Made by a program: the position numbers and the translations under genes
The notes under the pieces: generated by a model
Told to the model about the DNA's origin: nothing
Database searches by the model: none
Seen by the model: the letters and a program-made list of their open reading frames with translations, nothing else
In this document: piece after piece, positions 25,374 through 35,756 of the stretch
How the letters are laid out: every line of letters starts with the position of its first letter
How positions within the stretch are numbered: position 1 is the first letter of the stretch
NCBI RefSeq assembly: GCF_003390915.1
Contig: NZ_QMEM01000002.1
Span: 124,001 to 188,000, forward strand
Reading direction: 5' to 3'
DNA from: Lewinella sp. IMCC34183
GTDB taxonomy: Bacteria; Bacteroidota; Bacteroidia; Chitinophagales; Saprospiraceae
DNA length: 64,000 nt

Positions 25374-28300
25374 CTACCGCAGGAGGGTGATGTAGCCCGA
25401 TTTGGCGATCACGCCCCGCTCGTTCGGCATGCCGGTCCAGTTACGGCCGTTACGGAAGTGAGCGCGGTGTACGCGCCAGACGTAGGTACCGGGCTTGGCG
25501 GGCCGCCCCTGGTAGGTGCCGTCCCAGGCCTCGGTAGGTGAGCCTTCCGCGTCGAGGGCGTCGGATTCCCAGACGAGCTGGCCCGTACGGGAGTAAACGC
25601 CAATGTAGAAGTCATCCAGGCCGATGCCCTTGGGCTTGAAGATGGACTGCTCGGCTACGGTGTTGTCGTCCGGGGTAAAGATGTTGTGGATAAACAGGCC
25701 CACAAGCTGGTCGAGCTCCACCGGTTTGGTGACGGTATCCTGGCAACCGTAGGCATTCTCTACCCAGTGCCAGACGGTCTTGTCAAAACTTGACATGTAC
25801 CGGTGGACCGGATCGCGTGCCTCGCTGCCGTGTCCGTCGCCGAAGTCCCACCCGAAGCGCACGGCGTCACTGGTCGACCGGTCGGTAAACTGGAGGGTGT
25901 TCATCGGCTCGTTCGGGGCATTGTCGAAGTAAAAGTCGGCAAAGGGCCGTGGGTAGATCTCGACGAAGTTGCGCGCCACCAGGGTATCCGCGCAACCGCT
26001 GCCGTTGCCCACGATGACGGTCACGTCGTAGCTGCCCGGGTCGTCGAAGCGGCGCGAGAAATTGGCCTCCTCGCTGGAGTAACCGTCGGAGAAGCTCCAG
26101 TGAATGTATTCCGTGTGGGAGCTGACGCTGGTAAAGGGCATCTCCCCGGCGGTACAGCCCGCCGTGTCCGGAATGCTGAACTCCGCTACCGGCTCGCCGT
26201 AGATCGCCAGCGGGGCCGAGGTTTCGGCGGTACAGCCGAAGGCACTGGTAGCCGTCAGGTTGACGTTGTAGGTGCCCGCTTCGGTGTAGGTCACGCAGGG
26301 GGTGTTGATGCCCGTCGTCTCTCCGTTACCGAAGTTCCAGGCGTAGCCCACCGCCCCGCTGCTGCGGTTGGTGAAGCACACCTGCTGCGGCAACCCGCAG
26401 GCCTTGTCAGCCTCCGCCGTAAAGGCTACGCTGGGCAGGGCGTGGACCGTCACCGGAGCGAAGACGGTATCCTGCGCACAGCCAAATTCGTCACGCACCG
26501 TCAGGCGGATCCGGTATTCGCCGGGTACGGTGTAGGTGTGGGTGGCCGGTTGTTCACCCACGGCGGTGTTCCCGTCGCCGAAGTCCCACAGGTGGGTACC
26601 GGCTCCGGTAGACTGGCTGCTGGGCCGTACCTCCAGCGGCGCGCAACCGCTCGCGCGGTCCAAGACGAAGGAGGCCGCGGGAAGGTCACGCACGGTGACG
26701 GTGCGGGTGAACGTACCGGGACAATCCACCCCGGGGGCCGTTGCGGTCAGGGTAACGGTGTACGTGCCGGGGCCGGGATAGACGTGGCGCGGCGCGGCCG
26801 GCCCCTTCTCGGTGTGACCGTCGCCGAAGTCCCAGCGCAGGCCGGTGACGTTCCCCGAGGTACTGCGGAAGGCTACCGCCTCCCCGGCACATACCGTTTC
26901 GGCGGCCGTAAAGGATACCTGCGGCGCAGGGTGGACGGTCACCAGCAGGGTGTACTGCTCCCGGGCGCAGCCGTTATCGGCCGTCAGGGTAACGGTGTAG
27001 GTACGTACCTGCCCGGTAGTATTCGTAAAGGTGTGGAGGGGGTGCTCCGCCTCGGAAACCGAGCCGTCGCCGAAGTCCCAGGTGTAGGAGGTCCCGCTAC
27101 CCGGGCGCGTCAGGTTGCGGAAATTTACCGTGAGCGGCGCGCAACCGTCTTCCGCATCGGCGGTAAATCGGACGGAAAGGTCGCTGGGCTGTACCCGTAC
27201 GGTACGCGAGAGGCTATCCGCACCACAGCTGTTGGTGACGACGAGCTTGACCTCGTACTCGGTGATTTCCGACCCGCGTGCGACGAAGGTGCGGACGGGC
27301 GGACGTACTGCGGTGGAGAAGCGCTGGCCGTCAATGTACCAGGCATACCGCAGACCGGAACCCCCTGATTGATTGTCGAATGCCACCTCCAGGTCGGAAC
27401 AGCCATCCGCGGCGGAAAGAGTAAAGGCGGCCACGGGGGCGCTCGGAACGAACACCGGCAGGGAGTACGTGTCGGTACCGCAGGCGTTGCTGACCCGCAG
27501 GGTCACCTGGTAGGTGGTGTCGGTTTCCAGCGCGGGGAAGCGGACCGGTTCCGGATGCTCCAAGTTGCTGGTAGTTCCGTTTCCGAAGTCCCAGAAGTAG
27601 GTAGCCTCCGGACTGTTTGCGGCACTTCGGTTAGCAAAGCCATAGGGTTCATCGGCGCAGGCCGGACTGCCTTCGGCGACGAAGGAGGCCTCCGGAGCGG
27701 TGGAAATGCGGATTTGCTTGATTACCGTGAAGGAACAGCCGGCCTGGTCGGTCGCCGTCAGTCGGATGGCATGAATACCGGGAGTGGAGAAGGTGAGTTC
27801 CACGTTGCGTTGGCGGACGGGGGGACTGTCGTCGGTACGCCAGAGCAGATCGGCACCCGACGCGCCACTGGCGGAGAAGAAAACCGGCTCGCCGAGGCAG
27901 GCCGCATCGGGGCCTACGATCCCCACCACCGGACGGGGCCGGACCTGGACGGTAAAGTCGGCCGAGTTCGAGCAGGTCATTCCGGACGGTCGGTAGTAAT
28001 AGGTCAGGGTATAGGTGCCAGCGCCCAGGCTGCTGGGGTCCATCACGCCCGCCGGATCGGTAACCCCCGGTCCTCCGTACCAGCCACCGGTCGGGCGGCC
28101 GTTGTCCAGGACGAAGTGCGTTTCGGTCTCACAGACCTCGAGAACCTGGCTGGTCAGCCGTATTTCGGGCCGTTCGATCACTACCACTTCACGGTAGCCG
28201 GTCACCGAACAGGCTCCGGAAGCGTAAGTATAGGCGAGTACCGTGGTGCCCGGCCCCGCCGCTACGGGGTCCAAAAGTCCGTCTTCGGTAACAATGCCCG

Positions 28301-31300
28301 GGCGCCCGCGGGCGTCCGACCAGGTACCACCGGCCGGTTGGGGAGCGGATAGCGCGAAGGCGCCATCCAGAATGCAGACCGTATCGCGGCCGCCCATCGT
28401 CAACTCCGGCATGGGGTCGATGACGAAGGTTTCGGATACCGTATCGCGGGCACACCGTCCGAAGCCGATCAGCGTAACGGTATAGGTACCCGGTGTACGG
28501 TAGCGGATACCGCTCGGGCGGCGGTCCGTGGACGTTTGGGTGTCCGCGCCGGGAAAGTACCAGCGCAGGGAATCGTACTCGGCGGCATGGGTAAAGACGG
28601 CGCGGGGCGTAAGGGTGGCCTCGGCACACTGGTCGGCCAGCGGATCGAGCTGCAGAGCAGGTTGGGGACGTACCCGCACCGTGTCGGTCCAGGCGACCGA
28701 TGCACAGTAGCCCTTGTCCAGCTCCGCCCGCAGAACGTAGGTACCCGCGGCAGCGAACGAAAAGGTCGGCGTGGCAGACCGGTCGTCGTCGATCGTGGCG
28801 GTCGTAGCGGGCTGCACCGACCAGCGGAAGGCCACGTCGCCGGGGGTGCCATTGCGTACGGTCACGGTGGCGGGGCCCGTCAGGCAGAGCTCATGCTGTA
28901 CTAGCTCGATGTCCGCCACCGGGGGGGCGGTAAGCATGAAGGTGTCGCGAGCTACGGCCGTACCACAGGGTCCGGTTGCCGTAACCGTCACGTGGTACCG
29001 GCCCGGCCCGAAGGTGGCGGGATCGGGGGTTAGCTCTGTACTGGTGAAGACTGCTTGACCGAGTTCGTCGGTCACTACCCAGCGCACATCGGATGTGCGG
29101 GAGTAGTCGGCGGTAAACCGTACGGCCGCCGGTGCGCAGGCATCGGGTACCGGCTGCAGGCGTACGGTGGGTGCCCGTCCGACCGTGATGATGGTGTCGC
29201 GGGTACCGATGCCGCAGGCTCCGTTGTCGACCTCGAGGCGAAGGGTGTACGCTCCGGGAGCCTGGTTATCGACCAGCTCGAAGGTCACGGGACTGCCGCG
29301 CCGGGTAGCCAGGTGGCTGCCGTCGGGACGAAACAGGTGGAAGGTGACGCTACCGGGGGCATTGCCGCCGGCATCCCGTGCCGTGATAGTTTCCCCGGGA
29401 CAAAGGTCCGCACCGTCCAGACTCAGGTCCGGACGCGGGGGCTCGTTTACGGTAAAGGTGTCCCGCACGCTGATGCCCTGCGGGGCACAGTGACTGTAGG
29501 CCGTGGCCATAAACAGGTAGGCAGCGGGGCCGGTCAGGTCAATCGGCTCCGCACGGTGGCCGCCCGAGTAAATGATTGCACCTGCGTCCGCGCCCGAAAG
29601 AACGGTGAGCGTCCAGCGGATGGAGTCCAGCCGAGAGGTATCGGCCCCGTAGCTGATGTCGGGAAGTACTTCGGTGATGTCACAGCCGTCGGGAAGACTG
29701 GCGATGGTGACCACCGGCGCGGCATCTACCATGACGGTCCACTCCCGGGTTTCGTTGGTACAAGCGCCATCCGACACGGTTGCCGTAATGGTATAGGCTC
29801 CTGCGGGTCCGGCCAGACTGATTTCCGGGGCCGCGGCCGTCGCATCGCTGATGGTCACCCCGTCCATGGGGGCAACGCTCCAGGCGTAGGTGAGACCCGG
29901 GCCGGTCGAACCGTTGGTTACGCTGACGGTCGCGCCGGTACACGCTACCGAATCGCTCAGCGACAGGTCGATCCGGGGAGGAGCGGGCCGGTCGAAGGTG
30001 ACGGTATCCGTCACCTCGCCGCAAATCCCGTAGACGCTCAGGAGTACGGTGAGGTCGTCGCCGTAGCCGGAAAGGGTCACGCGACCGGGGTCGCGGTCCG
30101 TGGAGAAGGCCGGGGAGCTGCCCGCAGGGAAGGCCCAGCGTACGGAATCGATGCCCTCGCTACCGGACATATAGTCGGCTGTAGGGTCGAAGCCGTCTTC
30201 GTCACAGGCTACCGCGATCGGCGCGATCTCCACCCTCGGCGGAGCCGTGAGCGTGACGAGGGTGTCCCAGGTAATCACTCCACAGGCGGGGGTCTGTACC
30301 TGGGCGGTAATCGTATAAGTGCCCGGGGCGATAGACTGTCCCAGGGTGAATACCGGGCTGGTCTTGCGGGTGCGGGTAAGCACGGCTCCCGTGGCGTCGG
30401 TCACCTTCCACTGGTAGCTGCCCGCCGCTCCACTACTGCGGTTGATGATGGCGATTTCCGTATCTCCGTCGTGGCAGTAGTCCGTCGTGGCCACCGAAAG
30501 GTCGATAGCGTGGCTATCGTGTACCGTAAAGGTGCGGGTCGCGGTAGTGGTGCCACAGTTGTTGGTGGCAATCAGGGAGAGCGTATACGTGCCGGGACGA
30601 TCCACGGACAGGGTGCCCGGATCGGAAGTGGTAGCCACCACGGTAGTGGTGCTCCCGTCGCTTAGTTCCCAGCGTACGTCGCTGAGGGGGGCGGTGCCGA
30701 GGTCGTAATCCGGCATGACGTCGATCCGGTCACAGGCATCCGCGATGCGGTCCAGGCGTACTTCCGGACGGTCCTGCACGACCACGGAGAACTCCGTTTC
30801 GTCCGGCGCGCAGACGGGGCTGGTGGCCCGCAACGCCAGGCGGTAGGTACCCGCCGGCACTCCGGCGAAGGAAATCTCCGGGCGCTGGGCGCCGGCATCG
30901 CTGAAGGTGATGCCGGGGTGGGAAGCGGTCCAGCGCAGGTCCAGGTTGTCACCCGTGACCCCGCCGGTTACGGAGAGGACATCACCCGAACAGACGGTAT
31001 CCCTTGGCAGGTTAACGGCGATGGCCGGCGGGCGGGACACGACGAACGTCTCGGTGACGGTCGTAGCGCCACAGGCGGTGAAGGCTGTCAGGCTGACCGT
31101 GTGGCTGCCGCCTTCGTAGCGTACCGGGGGGGGCGTGGCCCCCGTAAAGGTGGACGGTGGCGTAGCCGTGGCAAAGCTCCAGACGTAGGTGGTCACCGGG
31201 GAACTACAATCAGCCCGGCTGGCGGTGAAGTTGATGGCCTGCGCCCCGCAGAGGGTGTCGACCGGAGTAATAGTCAGCTCGGGGGTGCCGAGTACCATGA

Positions 31301-34088
31301 CGCGTTCGCTGTGCATGCTGCTGCTACTGGTACCGCAGCTGCTGATGATTTCGAGGGTCACGGTGTAGGCGTCGGCCCGGGTGAGCTCGATGACCGGCTC
31401 ACGGCTGCTGGCAGAGGTCCCCTCGATGAAGGCGTATCCGCCGGGCCCGCAGTCCGGGGCGTCCGGGGTAACAATCCAGCGTACCTCGGCGGGCGAGCAG
31501 CCATCCAGGCCGGTACTCAGGTTGTCGGGACGCAGGATCAGGCCCGTGGACGCACAGGCATCCGTGGGGTCTACGGTGAAGTCGGCTACTGGTGCTTCGC
31601 GGACGCATACGGTGGTCTGGTCGCTATCGGAGCAACCCGAGTCGGTGGTGTAGGTGTAGGTTACGGTATAGGTGCCCGGGGTATCGGCCCGGAAGGTGCC
31701 GTCGGGGGCAACGAAGTCGCCCGACCACCGGCCGCGGTCATACCGGTCGAAGGGCTGGCCACTGAGCTGGATCTCCTGATCGACGCAGGCCTCCCGCGAC
31801 CGCCCGGCGTCGGCTATGGGTTGTGCCTTGACCTTTACACTGATGGTGTCGGCCGCATCGCAGCGTCCGGCGGGATCGGTTCCCTGTACTATTACGGTAT
31901 AGCGACCGGGGCGGTGGTGACTGAAGGTCACTTCCGGCCCGGTAGTCCCGGACAGGTGGTCGCCGGTCCAGGTATAGGTGGCACCCCCCGTGGCCGTAAG
32001 CGTCACCGATTCACCGGCACACACTATCGCGTCGCCGGCTACCACCTCCACGGGCGCCTGCTCCTCCACCACGACCGGGTAGGTAGCGGAAACGGAACAG
32101 CCCAGGGCGTTGGTAGCCGTAACGGTATAATCGCCACTCATGGCCGGAGTGGCATGGGGGCGTACCCAGGAGGCGGTGGTGGCTACGAATCCATCCGGAC
32201 CCGTCCACAGGAAGGTCATACCGTTGCCCCCGCCCTCGAGGCTGGCGGCGATACTGGTGGAGGCACAGGTTTCGCGGGTAACGGCGATGGTGGGCAGGAT
32301 GGCCGCGCCGAAGATCTCGAAGGTTTCCGTGGTCGTAGCCGTACCGCAGCTGTTGGTCACCGCGACCGAAACCGTGTAGGTGCCGGGGCGGTCGAAGGTG
32401 ACCGGGCCCGGCACGCGGGCGTGGGGGTCACCGCCGGTACCGCCGCCGAAATCCCAGGCGTAAGTGGGCGGGTCGGAACAGTCGTCATTCATGGTCAGGA
32501 ACGGCTCCACGGTGATGGGACCGGGCATACAGGTGTCGGGAATTTCCCGGATCGCCAGTATGGGGCCTTCGGCCACGGTGAAGCTCTGGTAACTCGTGTC
32601 ACTGCCGCACTCATTGGTCGCTACGAGTCCCAGCCGGTACTGTCCGCTGGAGTCGAACCGGATGCGGATGTCGCGGTCGGTCAGGGAGGGGGTTGCCGAG
32701 CTGCCCCCGCCCAGGAGCGTATAGCCCGCCTCCTGCGAACCGCAGTCCGCGGGCAGGTAATCGACTAACCAGGTGTATTTCATATCTCCACTGCAGTCCA
32801 CCGCGGTACCGGAGGTGTTGGTGGTCCGGACGGTCATCGGGGTACAGATCTCCGGATCCTCGTTGACGGCGGTAAAGCTGCTCTCCGGAGGACCGAGGAC
32901 GCAGATGTCCTTGCTCAGGGGTGGGGAACTACAGGCGTTGGAGGACCGTGGATTGTAGTAAAGGGTGACGGTGTACTCGCCGGGTTCCAGGAAGCGAATG
33001 TCCAGCCCCTCCTCGTCGGTGACCGAACCGGAAACGATCTCGTACTTCGATTCGTCGGCGGAGATCACCCACCGAGTCATCATGTCGAAGCTACAGCCGT
33101 CCCCCACGGCGTACAGCGCGGGCTCAGACTCATTGCGCACGCTCACTACGCCGTTCACGCAGGTGGTTTCTTCGGCCGTAAAGTCCATCTTGGGTACCTT
33201 ATTGGCGCGGATGATCGTGCCCCCCGACTGGGTAAAGCACGGGTTGGTGGCCTCAAAGTGAATGTCGAAATAGTTGTTGCTCGTCTCCGCGCTCTCGCAG
33301 GGGCTCTTCGTGAGGTGGTAGACGAATTCGCTCGGCGGCGGGTGGTTGAAGTAGGTAGTATCCCCTATCCCGTCGTTGACCCATATCTTGTAGGTGGTCC
33401 CCGGGGGATTGGATTCGGTACCGGAAATGGTGAAGCGGACATCCTCCGGTACGCAGGCGATCTGGTTACTCACCGGTACGATGTTACCGCCCGGGTTACT
33501 GCCGTAGAAGAAGGGGAAGGTATCCTGCGCCCAGCAGCCGCTGGCGCCGCGCACCGACAGGACGATGTCGTAAAGCCCTACCTGGGTGTAGGTATGGGTG
33601 GTGCCGTCGGGCAAATCGGCATCGGCGTAGAGGGCGCTGCCGTCGCCCCAGTCGATCGTGTAGAAGGTGTTGTCGGATTGGGTGGAGGAGGTATTGTCGA
33701 TGACGATATCGTAACTGGGATCGTCGGTCGGCGCGCAGTTCACGAAATTGAAGATGCCGATGCTCTCGATGGAGGGGTCCGGCAGCACGTCGGGGCTGAC
33801 GGTGATCAGCTGGGTCGTGGTGTCCGGCACACAGCTTCCTCCCGTGATCAGGGTCACCGGGAAGGTGTAGGAACCGGGGGCTTCCGCATCGAAGATGTGG
33901 GTAGGATTGCGCTCCGTTGAGGTCTGCCCGTCGCCGAAAGTCCACTGGTAGCTTCCCGCCGTAGGGAAGGTGGGTACGAACCGGATTTCGTTACACGAGG
34001 TGGTCACGTAAGTAAAATCGGCCGGACAGCGCTGGCCGGCGAGGCCGGCGGCGATCAGGGTAGAGAGGATAAAGAGCAGGGTCCGCAT
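25374..34088 (-). CDS. Giant PKD/Ig-repeat surface protein 1 with T9SS type-B (CHU_C) sorting domain
   Basis: 2904 residues. The signal peptide ends near GLAGQ. The N-terminal third has PKD domains (YQWTFGDGQTS, YAWDFGGG), the middle consists of degenerate ~90-residue Ig/PKD-like units with paired Cys (CG in most units), and the C-terminal part is a run of clear PKD domains with WDFGDG (SYTWDFGDG, LRWDFGDG, HLWDFGDG, FGWDFGDG). The last ~85 residues (FIHNIFTPDDNTVAEQ, QLVWES, WDGTYQGRPAKPGTYVWRV) are the gliding-motility-associated C-terminal domain used by type-9 secretion. It starts 41 bp after the PorP/SprF gene, which suggests that that protein helps secrete or anchor it. Role: probable adhesin or surface filament; inference. 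Confidence 0.95.
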   Translation of the reverse strand: MRTLLFILSTLIAAGLAGQRCPADFTYVTTSCNEIRFVPTFPTAGSYQWTFGDGQTSTERNPTHIFDAEAPGSYTFPVTLITGGSCVPDTTTQLITVSPDVLPDPSIESIGIFNFVNCAPTDDPSYDIVIDNTSSTQSDNTFYTIDWGDGSALYADADLPDGTTHTYTQVGLYDIVLSVRGASGCWAQDTFPFFYGSNPGGNIVPVSNQIACVPEDVRFTISGTESNPPGTTYKIWVNDGIGDTTYFNHPPPSEFVYHLTKSPCESAETSNNYFDIHFEATNPCFTQSGGTIIRANKVPKMDFTAEETTCVNGVVSVRNESEPALYAVGDGCSFDMMTRWVISADESKYEIVSGSVTDEEGLDIRFLEPGEYTVTLYYNPRSSNACSSPPLSKDICVLGPPESSFTAVNEDPEICTPMTVRTTNTSGTAVDCSGDMKYTWLVDYLPADCGSQEAGYTLLGGGSSATPSLTDRDIRIRFDSSGQYRLGLVATNECGSDTSYQSFTVAEGPILAIREIPDTCMPGPITVEPFLTMNDDCSDPPTYAWDFGGGTGGDPHARVPGPVTFDRPGTYTVSVAVTNSCGTATTTETFEIFGAAILPTIAVTRETCASTSIAASLEGGGNGMTFLWTGPDGFVATTASWVRPHATPAMSGDYTVTATNALGCSVSATYPVVVEEQAPVEVVAGDAIVCAGESVTLTATGGATYTWTGDHLSGTTGPEVTFSHHRPGRYTVIVQGTDPAGRCDAADTISVKVKAQPIADAGRSREACVDQEIQLSGQPFDRYDRGRWSGDFVAPDGTFRADTPGTYTVTYTYTTDSGCSDSDQTTVCVREAPVADFTVDPTDACASTGLILRPDNLSTGLDGCSPAEVRWIVTPDAPDCGPGGYAFIEGTSASSREPVIELTRADAYTVTLEIISSCGTSSSSMHSERVMVLGTPELTITPVDTLCGAQAINFTASRADCSSPVTTYVWSFATATPPSTFTGATPPPVRYEGGSHTVSLTAFTACGATTVTETFVVSRPPAIAVNLPRDTVCSGDVLSVTGGVTGDNLDLRWTASHPGITFSDAGAQRPEISFAGVPAGTYRLALRATSPVCAPDETEFSVVVQDRPEVRLDRIADACDRIDVMPDYDLGTAPLSDVRWELSDGSTTTVVATTSDPGTLSVDRPGTYTLSLIATNNCGTTTATRTFTVHDSHAIDLSVATTDYCHDGDTEIAIINRSSGAAGSYQWKVTDATGAVLTRTRKTSPVFTLGQSIAPGTYTITAQVQTPACGVITWDTLVTLTAPPRVEIAPIAVACDEDGFDPTADYMSGSEGIDSVRWAFPAGSSPAFSTDRDPGRVTLSGYGDDLTVLLSVYGICGEVTDTVTFDRPAPPRIDLSLSDSVACTGATVSVTNGSTGPGLTYAWSVAPMDGVTISDATAAAPEISLAGPAGAYTITATVSDGACTNETREWTVMVDAAPVVTIASLPDGCDITEVLPDISYGADTSRLDSIRWTLTVLSGADAGAIIYSGGHRAEPIDLTGPAAYLFMATAYSHCAPQGISVRDTFTVNEPPRPDLSLDGADLCPGETITARDAGGNAPGSVTFHLFRPDGSHLATRRGSPVTFELVDNQAPGAYTLRLEVDNGACGIGTRDTIITVGRAPTVRLQPVPDACAPAAVRFTADYSRTSDVRWVVTDELGQAVFTSTELTPDPATFGPGRYHVTVTATGPCGTAVARDTFMLTAPPVADIELVQHELCLTGPATVTVRNGTPGDVAFRWSVQPATTATIDDDRSATPTFSFAAAGTYVLRAELDKGYCASVAWTDTVRVRPQPALQLDPLADQCAEATLTPRAVFTHAAEYDSLRWYFPGADTQTSTDRRPSGIRYRTPGTYTVTLIGFGRCARDTVSETFVIDPMPELTMGGRDTVCILDGAFALSAPQPAGGTWSDARGRPGIVTEDGLLDPVAAGPGTTVLAYTYASGACSVTGYREVVVIERPEIRLTSQVLEVCETETHFVLDNGRPTGGWYGGPGVTDPAGVMDPSSLGAGTYTLTYYYRPSGMTCSNSADFTVQVRPRPVVGIVGPDAACLGEPVFFSASGASGADLLWRTDDSPPVRQRNVELTFSTPGIHAIRLTATDQAGCSFTVIKQIRISTAPEASFVAEGSPACADEPYGFANRSAANSPEATYFWDFGNGTTSNLEHPEPVRFPALETDTTYQVTLRVSNACGTDTYSLPVFVPSAPVAAFTLSAADGCSDLEVAFDNQSGGSGLRYAWYIDGQRFSTAVRPPVRTFVARGSEITEYEVKLVVTNSCGADSLSRTVRVQPSDLSVRFTADAEDGCAPLTVNFRNLTRPGSGTSYTWDFGDGSVSEAEHPLHTFTNTTGQVRTYTVTLTADNGCAREQYTLLVTVHPAPQVSFTAAETVCAGEAVAFRSTSGNVTGLRWDFGDGHTEKGPAAPRHVYPGPGTYTVTLTATAPGVDCPGTFTRTVTVRDLPAASFVLDRASGCAPLEVRPSSQSTGAGTHLWDFGDGNTAVGEQPATHTYTVPGEYRIRLTVRDEFGCAQDTVFAPVTVHALPSVAFTAEADKACGLPQQVCFTNRSSGAVGYAWNFGNGETTGINTPCVTYTEAGTYNVNLTATSAFGCTAETSAPLAIYGEPVAEFSIPDTAGCTAGEMPFTSVSSHTEYIHWSFSDGYSSEEANFSRRFDDPGSYDVTVIVGNGSGCADTLVARNFVEIYPRPFADFYFDNAPNEPMNTLQFTDRSTSDAVRFGWDFGDGHGSEARDPVHRYMSSFDKTVWHWVENAYGCQDTVTKPVELDQLVGLFIHNIFTPDDNTVAEQSIFKPKGIGLDDFYIGVYSRTGQLVWESDALDAEGSPTEAWDGTYQGRPAKPGTYVWRVHRAHFRNGRNWTGMPNERGVIAKSGYITLLR
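29085..29097. repeat. 13-bp palindromic element inside giant gene 1
   Basis: One CACATCGGATGTG in coding sequence, giving Thr-Ser-Asp-Val in the context SRTSDVRW. Identical to intergenic copies. Confidence 0.9.
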
Positions 34089-34129
34089 AGTCAGTCGTTG
34101 GCTGGTCCAGAAATGGGGTGGCGGTCAGG

Positions 34130-35332
34130 TCAGAAGCTGACGGGGCATTTTGCCCCCGGATAGAGTTCGTTCTTATTGATCATGCGGCACCGCGACTTCA
34201 GGTCGGCGAGCATGATGCGGCAGTTGACCTCGACCGTTCCCAGGGAGGCCGTGGCGTTCACTCCGCTGAGGGGTACGTCGTAGGACAGGCCTACGATCCA
34301 CCCGGTTTCGCGGTCCTTCCAGCGCCGGCCGACGTCGAGGAGGGTGCGGGCGTCCAGGCCCCAGGACAGGATGAGGGCGTTGGAATTCCGGCCGCCGATG
34401 ACGCTACCGTCGTTGGTGGCCGGGCGGCGGGGCGTGTTGAACTGATAGAAGGCTCCGGTGTAGAAACCCTTCCCAAATAGGTAGGAACCCACCGTAAAGA
34501 GGTTCATCTTGCCGTCGTGCTGTGTGTCCCAGCGAAACTGGGGTGCCACGGAAGTAGGCGTATAGTGTTTCGTCCCGCGCATGGAGCTGATGCTCCGCGT
34601 AAAGCCCATATGCAGGGTGGTCCGGCGGGGCAGAAACGACTCGGTCGACTCGGGGTCGAAGGCGATGTCCGGCTCGTTGACGTTCGAGAGGCTGGCGCCG
34701 AGGGTGAAGATGGTGTAGTCGTGGACGCCGTGCTTCCAGGCGCCGCGCACCATGGTGCCGATGTTCACATTGGTATAGGGGCCGGTACCGACATTGACGA
34801 TCTGCGGGGGGCTGATCACGCCCGCCACTGGATCCACCTGGTAGGCGAAGAAGTAGTGCCCGCTCACCAGCGTGCTCTGCATCAGACTGAGCTGGGAGCC
34901 GAGGCGCACGTCGAGCCGGCTGAGGCCATGCGAGGTGCGCCGGTCGGGATCGAGTACCGAGTACTCGAAGGCCACGGCCAGGCCGCCACCGGTCGTCTTG
35001 AGCGGGGCAACGCCCGTCTCGTCCTGAAACAGTGATCCGGCCACGCCGAAAGTGGCCCGCTCCATATCGCCGATACACGGCAAACGTTGGTTGAGGGTCA
35101 CGTTGTAGGTCCGGAATCCGCCCTGAAAGGGCATGCTGCTGGCGTCGGGCAGGCCGAACCACTGGTCGCGGTAGTTAAGGATCAGCTGGGTGCCAGCCTC
35201 CAGACCGGCGTAGGCCGGGTTCAGGTAGACGCGGTTGGCGTAGAACTGGGAGAAGAATGGATCCTGGGCCAACGCGGGCAGGCCGAAGAACAGTAGAGCG
35301 CCAAAAAACAGATTGCGTAGCGGTAGATTCAT
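34130..35332 (-). CDS. PorP/SprF-family outer-membrane protein 1
   Basis: 400 residues. The signal peptide ends at ALAQ, followed by the family opening DPFFSQFYANRVYLNPAYAGL. The rest is a beta-barrel with many YxF strands and closing NRDW-like repeats (DRETGWIVGLSYDVPLSG). A C-terminal extension has Cys residues (VNCRIML, SRC, KCPVSF). SprF-type proteins are needed to secrete or attach SprB-like T9SS type-B cargo, and this gene precedes such a cargo gene by 41 bp. The ATG at 35332 gives a clean signal; the longer reading to 35395 adds nothing. It has the same length as the paralogue at 58653-59855. Confidence 0.95.
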   Translation of the reverse strand: MNLPLRNLFFGALLFFGLPALAQDPFFSQFYANRVYLNPAYAGLEAGTQLILNYRDQWFGLPDASSMPFQGGFRTYNVTLNQRLPCIGDMERATFGVAGSLFQDETGVAPLKTTGGGLAVAFEYSVLDPDRRTSHGLSRLDVRLGSQLSLMQSTLVSGHYFFAYQVDPVAGVISPPQIVNVGTGPYTNVNIGTMVRGAWKHGVHDYTIFTLGASLSNVNEPDIAFDPESTESFLPRRTTLHMGFTRSISSMRGTKHYTPTSVAPQFRWDTQHDGKMNLFTVGSYLFGKGFYTGAFYQFNTPRRPATNDGSVIGGRNSNALILSWGLDARTLLDVGRRWKDRETGWIVGLSYDVPLSGVNATASLGTVEVNCRIMLADLKSRCRMINKNELYPGAKCPVSF

Positions 35333-35756
35333 AAGCAAACAATTGCTCCGAACCCACTCCCCGCCGGCCCAACCATCGCAATGGCACGCGGGCACCGGGG
35401 CACCTCCACGTCAGGCGGAGGTACGTACGTTCAGATTCTAGGTGTTTGTTTACGGGTGATAACCCAGCCTCAAAGCGACTGCGGCAGCCCGGCACATACC
35501 GGTTCACTGCCTAATCCGACGCTCTGTTATACCGGGTTGTCCCCCGTGTACAGCGGTTAGAACGTCGGATTTTCCGCCCAGATTGCCACCTTAACGAATC
35601 GTTTTGCCCCAGCCGCGGGCTTACGAGAATGCTACGTCGGCGTCACGTACGCACACAACATCCTTCCGCCACGGAAGGCGGATACGGAATTTTACACCGA
35701 CAACGTGTTTTGACCTACTTAAGTGCCCCCATCGGTAACCGGGGGGGCAGGCGGCG
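35333..35756. other. 424-bp intergenic region, PorP/SprF 1 leader
   Basis: No gene is seen. It holds an inverted repeat ACCTCC/GGAGGT (35402-35422), a larger structured block at 35513-35571 and a G/C-run hairpin-like stretch near 35723-35750 after the aldose epimerase stop. It must contain the promoter of the PorP/SprF gene, but no convincing -33/-7 pair was found. Confidence 0.6.
35513..35571. other. Structured inverted-repeat block
   Basis: Perfect 9-bp arms AATCCGACG (35513-35521) and CGTCGGATT (35563-35571) enclose a second stem CTGT/ACAG and an inner stem CGGG/CCCG. On the plus strand the outer right arm runs on into TTTT. Could be a terminator of the epimerase operon, a leader RNA or a small RNA; transcription is unknown. 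Confidence 0.4.
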
